Positions 33,351 through 34,893 of a stretch of 34,893 nucleotides of DNA are shown in pieces. The first letter of the stretch is position 1; every line of letters starts with the position of its first letter. This DNA comes from Mongoliibacter sp. (lineage in GTDB: Bacteria; Bacteroidota; Bacteroidia; Cytophagales; Cyclobacteriaceae): the NCBI RefSeq assembly GCF_007692705.1, contig NZ_REBN01000169.1, positions 1 through 34,893 of the forward strand, in the 5' to 3' direction. The position numbers and the translations under genes were made by a program. The notes under the pieces were generated by a model. It worked only from the letters and a program-made list of their open reading frames with translations. It searched no databases and was not told the DNA's origin.

Positions 33351-34000
33351 ATGGACCACAAAAACCGGAATCACATTACCCTCCCCCATGGCAACTCAAG
33401 GGAGAAGGAATTATTCTTCTCTACAGATTTCCGAAAAAATGGATAAACGAACACCCTTTAATCCCACAATACCTCAAAGGGCAATTCAAAGGTGGATTTG
33501 GCTACTTGATGCTGGTCAATTATTATGACTCACCTGTTGGCCCATACAAAGAATTGCTCTTGATTCCAGGAAAATTCAAACCTGAAAACAAGCAGAGCAT
33601 TACCCACATTATTGTCAACTCAGAAAACAGCACACAAAACGGGAGGTACAATTGGGGTATTCCAAAGATTACACTTCCTATCATCTGGGAATCATCAAAA
33701 GGTATGGATTCCATAGGAGTAGGGGAGGAAGATGAGCCTATTTTTTTCTGTAAGATCAGCTACAAGGGATTTTCATTTCCTGTGAGCACAAAGATTCTTC
33801 CGCTCAAATTGTATCAGGAATGGAATGGCAAAGGATTTAAAACTGAGCCAAAAGGTTCAGGTTGGGGTAAATTAGCCAAAATAGAATCCCTGAAAATCAA
33901 TCCCAAACGCTTTCCTGATGTCAGCCAATTCAAACCTATCTTAGCAATTAAAGTAAGTCCATTTAACATTGACTTTCCAAAGCCTTCAACAATGACTTAA
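33347..34000 (+). CDS. Acetoacetate decarboxylase-fold protein of unknown function
   Basis: A 217-residue protein. Residues 65-110 (GPYKELLLIPGKF... ITHIIVNSENSTQNGRYNWGIPK) look like the core of the acetoacetate decarboxylase (ADC) superfamily, in which a gatekeeping G-R-x-N-W-G-x-P-K segment follows a strand-rich region. I cannot confirm the catalytic Schiff-base Lys, so a decarboxylase function should not be assumed. Its ATG overlaps the stop of the DinB-like gene by three bases (ATGA), indicating coupled translation. Confidence 0.6.
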   Translation: MNGPQKPESHYPPPWQLKGEGIILLYRFPKKWINEHPLIPQYLKGQFKGGFGYLMLVNYYDSPVGPYKELLLIPGKFKPENKQSITHIIVNSENSTQNGRYNWGIPKITLPIIWESSKGMDSIGVGEEDEPIFFCKISYKGFSFPVSTKILPLKLYQEWNGKGFKTEPKGSGWGKLAKIESLKINPKRFPDVSQFKPILAIKVSPFNIDFPKPSTMT

Positions 34001-34087
34001 GTATATGGCATACAAGCATTCAGCATCATAAAAATCAATTTCAGAGAAAAAAGACTTAAATTGAAAATCACAACAAGCAACAACAAA

Positions 34088-34729
34088 ATGAAAGCTATTT
34101 ACTCCCCTCTACTTATCATTTCAATATTATTTTGTCTATCCTGTCAGCAAGAAGAAAAGACCCTTCCCATGGAAGTAGCCCATGCTTATGGGTTTGAAAA
34201 TTTCGAAAAGCTAAATTCAATTGCCTACACATGGAATGTGCAGGTGGGTCCGGATGTCAGAACACGTGATTGGAAATGGAATATCAGGGAAAGAACGGTG
34301 TATTACACGGACGCTGACACCAGTTACAGTTATAGCCTAGATTTACCTAAAGATGAGTTGCCTCAAGCAGACGCAGGTTTTATCAATGACAAATATTGGC
34401 TGATGTACCCTTTTCAATTGGCATGGGACACCGGCTATACCTATGAAGTCGAGGAGGAAGCCAATGCACCAATTTCCGGAGACAAGACTACAAAACTGAC
34501 TATTATTTACAACGATGAAGATGGCTATACTCCAGGCGATGCCTATGATCTTTATTTAGATGAAAATAAAATGATCAAAGAATGGGTATTTCGGAAAGGA
34601 AATGGAGATGAAGGAAGGCCTTTTACATGGGAAGCTGAAAAAAGTTTTGACGGCGTGACCTTCGCTACTGAGCACAAAAATTCCGATGGTGTCAAGTTTA
34701 TTTGGTTTACCAATATTGAGGTAAATTGA
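34088..34729 (+). CDS. Lipoprotein of unknown function
   Basis: From the ATG at 34088 the 213-residue product has a typical lipoprotein signal (MKAIYSPLLIISILFCLSC, lipidated Cys19) followed by QQEEK. A TTG at 34061 would add nine polar residues before the signal and is unlikely. The mature part is acidic, Trp/Tyr-rich and predicted mostly strand (repeated D-W-K-W-N, Y-Y-T-D-A-D-T, W-V-F-R-K), reminiscent of LolA/outer-membrane lipoprotein-sorting folds, but I do not recognise a family. A terminator follows. Confidence 0.75.
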   Translation: MKAIYSPLLIISILFCLSCQQEEKTLPMEVAHAYGFENFEKLNSIAYTWNVQVGPDVRTRDWKWNIRERTVYYTDADTSYSYSLDLPKDELPQADAGFINDKYWLMYPFQLAWDTGYTYEVEEEANAPISGDKTTKLTIIYNDEDGYTPGDAYDLYLDENKMIKEWVFRKGNGDEGRPFTWEAEKSFDGVTFATEHKNSDGVKFIWFTNIEVN

Positions 34730-34742
34730 ACTGATAAAAAAC

Positions 34743-34775
34743 CCCCTCCTTATACATTGGAGGGGATTATTTTAA
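34743..34775 (+). terminator. Rho-independent terminator after the lipoprotein gene
   Basis: CCCCTCC (34743-34749) pairs with GGAGGGG (34759-34765), seven strong pairs around a nine-base loop, followed by ATTATTTTAA. The T-run is interrupted, so strength is uncertain, but placement 13 bases past the stop is right. Confidence 0.75.
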
Positions 34776-34832
34776 ATAGTTTTTTTACAGTTGACAATAA
34801 CCCTATTCTACCCAATATGATTATCTGCTTTT

Positions 34833-34881
34833 TTGTCTCTTGCTTCTCGCTCCTCGTCTCTCGCTTCTAGTTTCTTACTTG
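34833..34881. repeat. Degenerate TCTYGCTTCT-type intergenic repeat
   Basis: A pyrimidine-rich stretch in which TCTTGCTTCT, CGCTCCTCGT, TCTCGCTTCT and AGTTTCTTAC follow each other with a period of about 10-11. It is non-coding and runs close to the window edge. The type of repeat looks like short intergenic arrays I associate with Cyclobacteriaceae genomes, but I cannot verify that here. Confidence 0.5.
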
Positions 34882-34893
34882 ACAAAACTCAAC

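Noticed and set aside
34061-34087. TTG start extending the last lipoprotein
   Set aside because: It would put nine polar residues ahead of a standard lipoprotein signal peptide.
1-34893. Mobile element, prophage, CRISPR or defence system
   Set aside because: I looked for transposase, integrase, regular direct repeats with spacers, restriction or toxin-antitoxin genes and found none; the gene content is housekeeping and biosynthetic.

Overview
The window is chromosomal DNA of a Bacteroidota bacterium, most likely order Cytophagales near Cyclobacteriaceae (Algoriphagus/Cyclobacterium type). This placement is inference. It rests on the moderate A+T content, a DUF4290-type gene fused in translation to murA, a MurA with Asp in place of the catalytic Cys, a Tgt without the zinc cysteines, and candidate promoters of the TAnnTTTG type. 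I see no rRNA, tRNA, CRISPR array, transposase, prophage or integrase. Almost everything is ordinary housekeeping or biosynthetic DNA.

Layout. 1-763: 3' part of a secreted GH16 glucanase lipoprotein, cut by the window edge. 840-1712: a UbiA-family prenyltransferase. 1830-2612 (-): a TruA-like pseudouridine synthase. 2715-14125 (-): a complete branched-chain amino acid operon in the order leader peptide/attenuator, ilvD, ilvB, ilvN, ilvC, leuA, leuC, leuD, a second LeuA-like gene (probable citramalate synthase), leuB, then a strong terminator. 14462-15268: ispE (MEP pathway). 15329-18454 (-): tgt, an LptF/G-family permease and an EamA exporter, tightly packed. 18546-20326: a membrane glycosyltransferase overlapping an ECF sigma factor. 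20329-21219 (-): an unknown lipoprotein. 21336-23427 (-): an ECF sigma factor of SigR type, its small cysteine-rich anti-sigma candidate, gmk and nadD. 23546-24394: a lipid A-type acyltransferase. 24726-26981: a PcrA/UvrD helicase. 27037-29010: DUF4290 gene and murA with terminator. 29086-30048: bestrophin-like channel. 30412-32895: an IlvD/Edd sugar-acid dehydratase and an SDR dehydrogenase. 32907-34000: DinB-like protein and an acetoacetate-decarboxylase-fold protein. 34088-34729: a lipoprotein of unknown function.

How it works together. The ilv-leu operon encodes the common Ile/Val enzymes (IlvBN, IlvC, IlvD) and the leucine branch (LeuA, LeuCD, LeuB). It has no threonine deaminase (ilvA). 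The second LeuA-like protein keeps residues that I recall as the pyruvate pocket of Leptospira citramalate synthase, so isoleucine precursor may be made from pyruvate through citramalate, reusing LeuCD and LeuB. The aminotransferase (ilvE) must lie elsewhere.

The most interesting element is the leader of this operon (13961-14125, minus strand). A 17-residue peptide, MYKLVTPLSFIILIYSK, has seven Leu/Val/Ile residues. It is followed by mutually exclusive antiterminator and terminator helices in a classical transcription-attenuation arrangement, with a plausible Bacteroidota promoter upstream.
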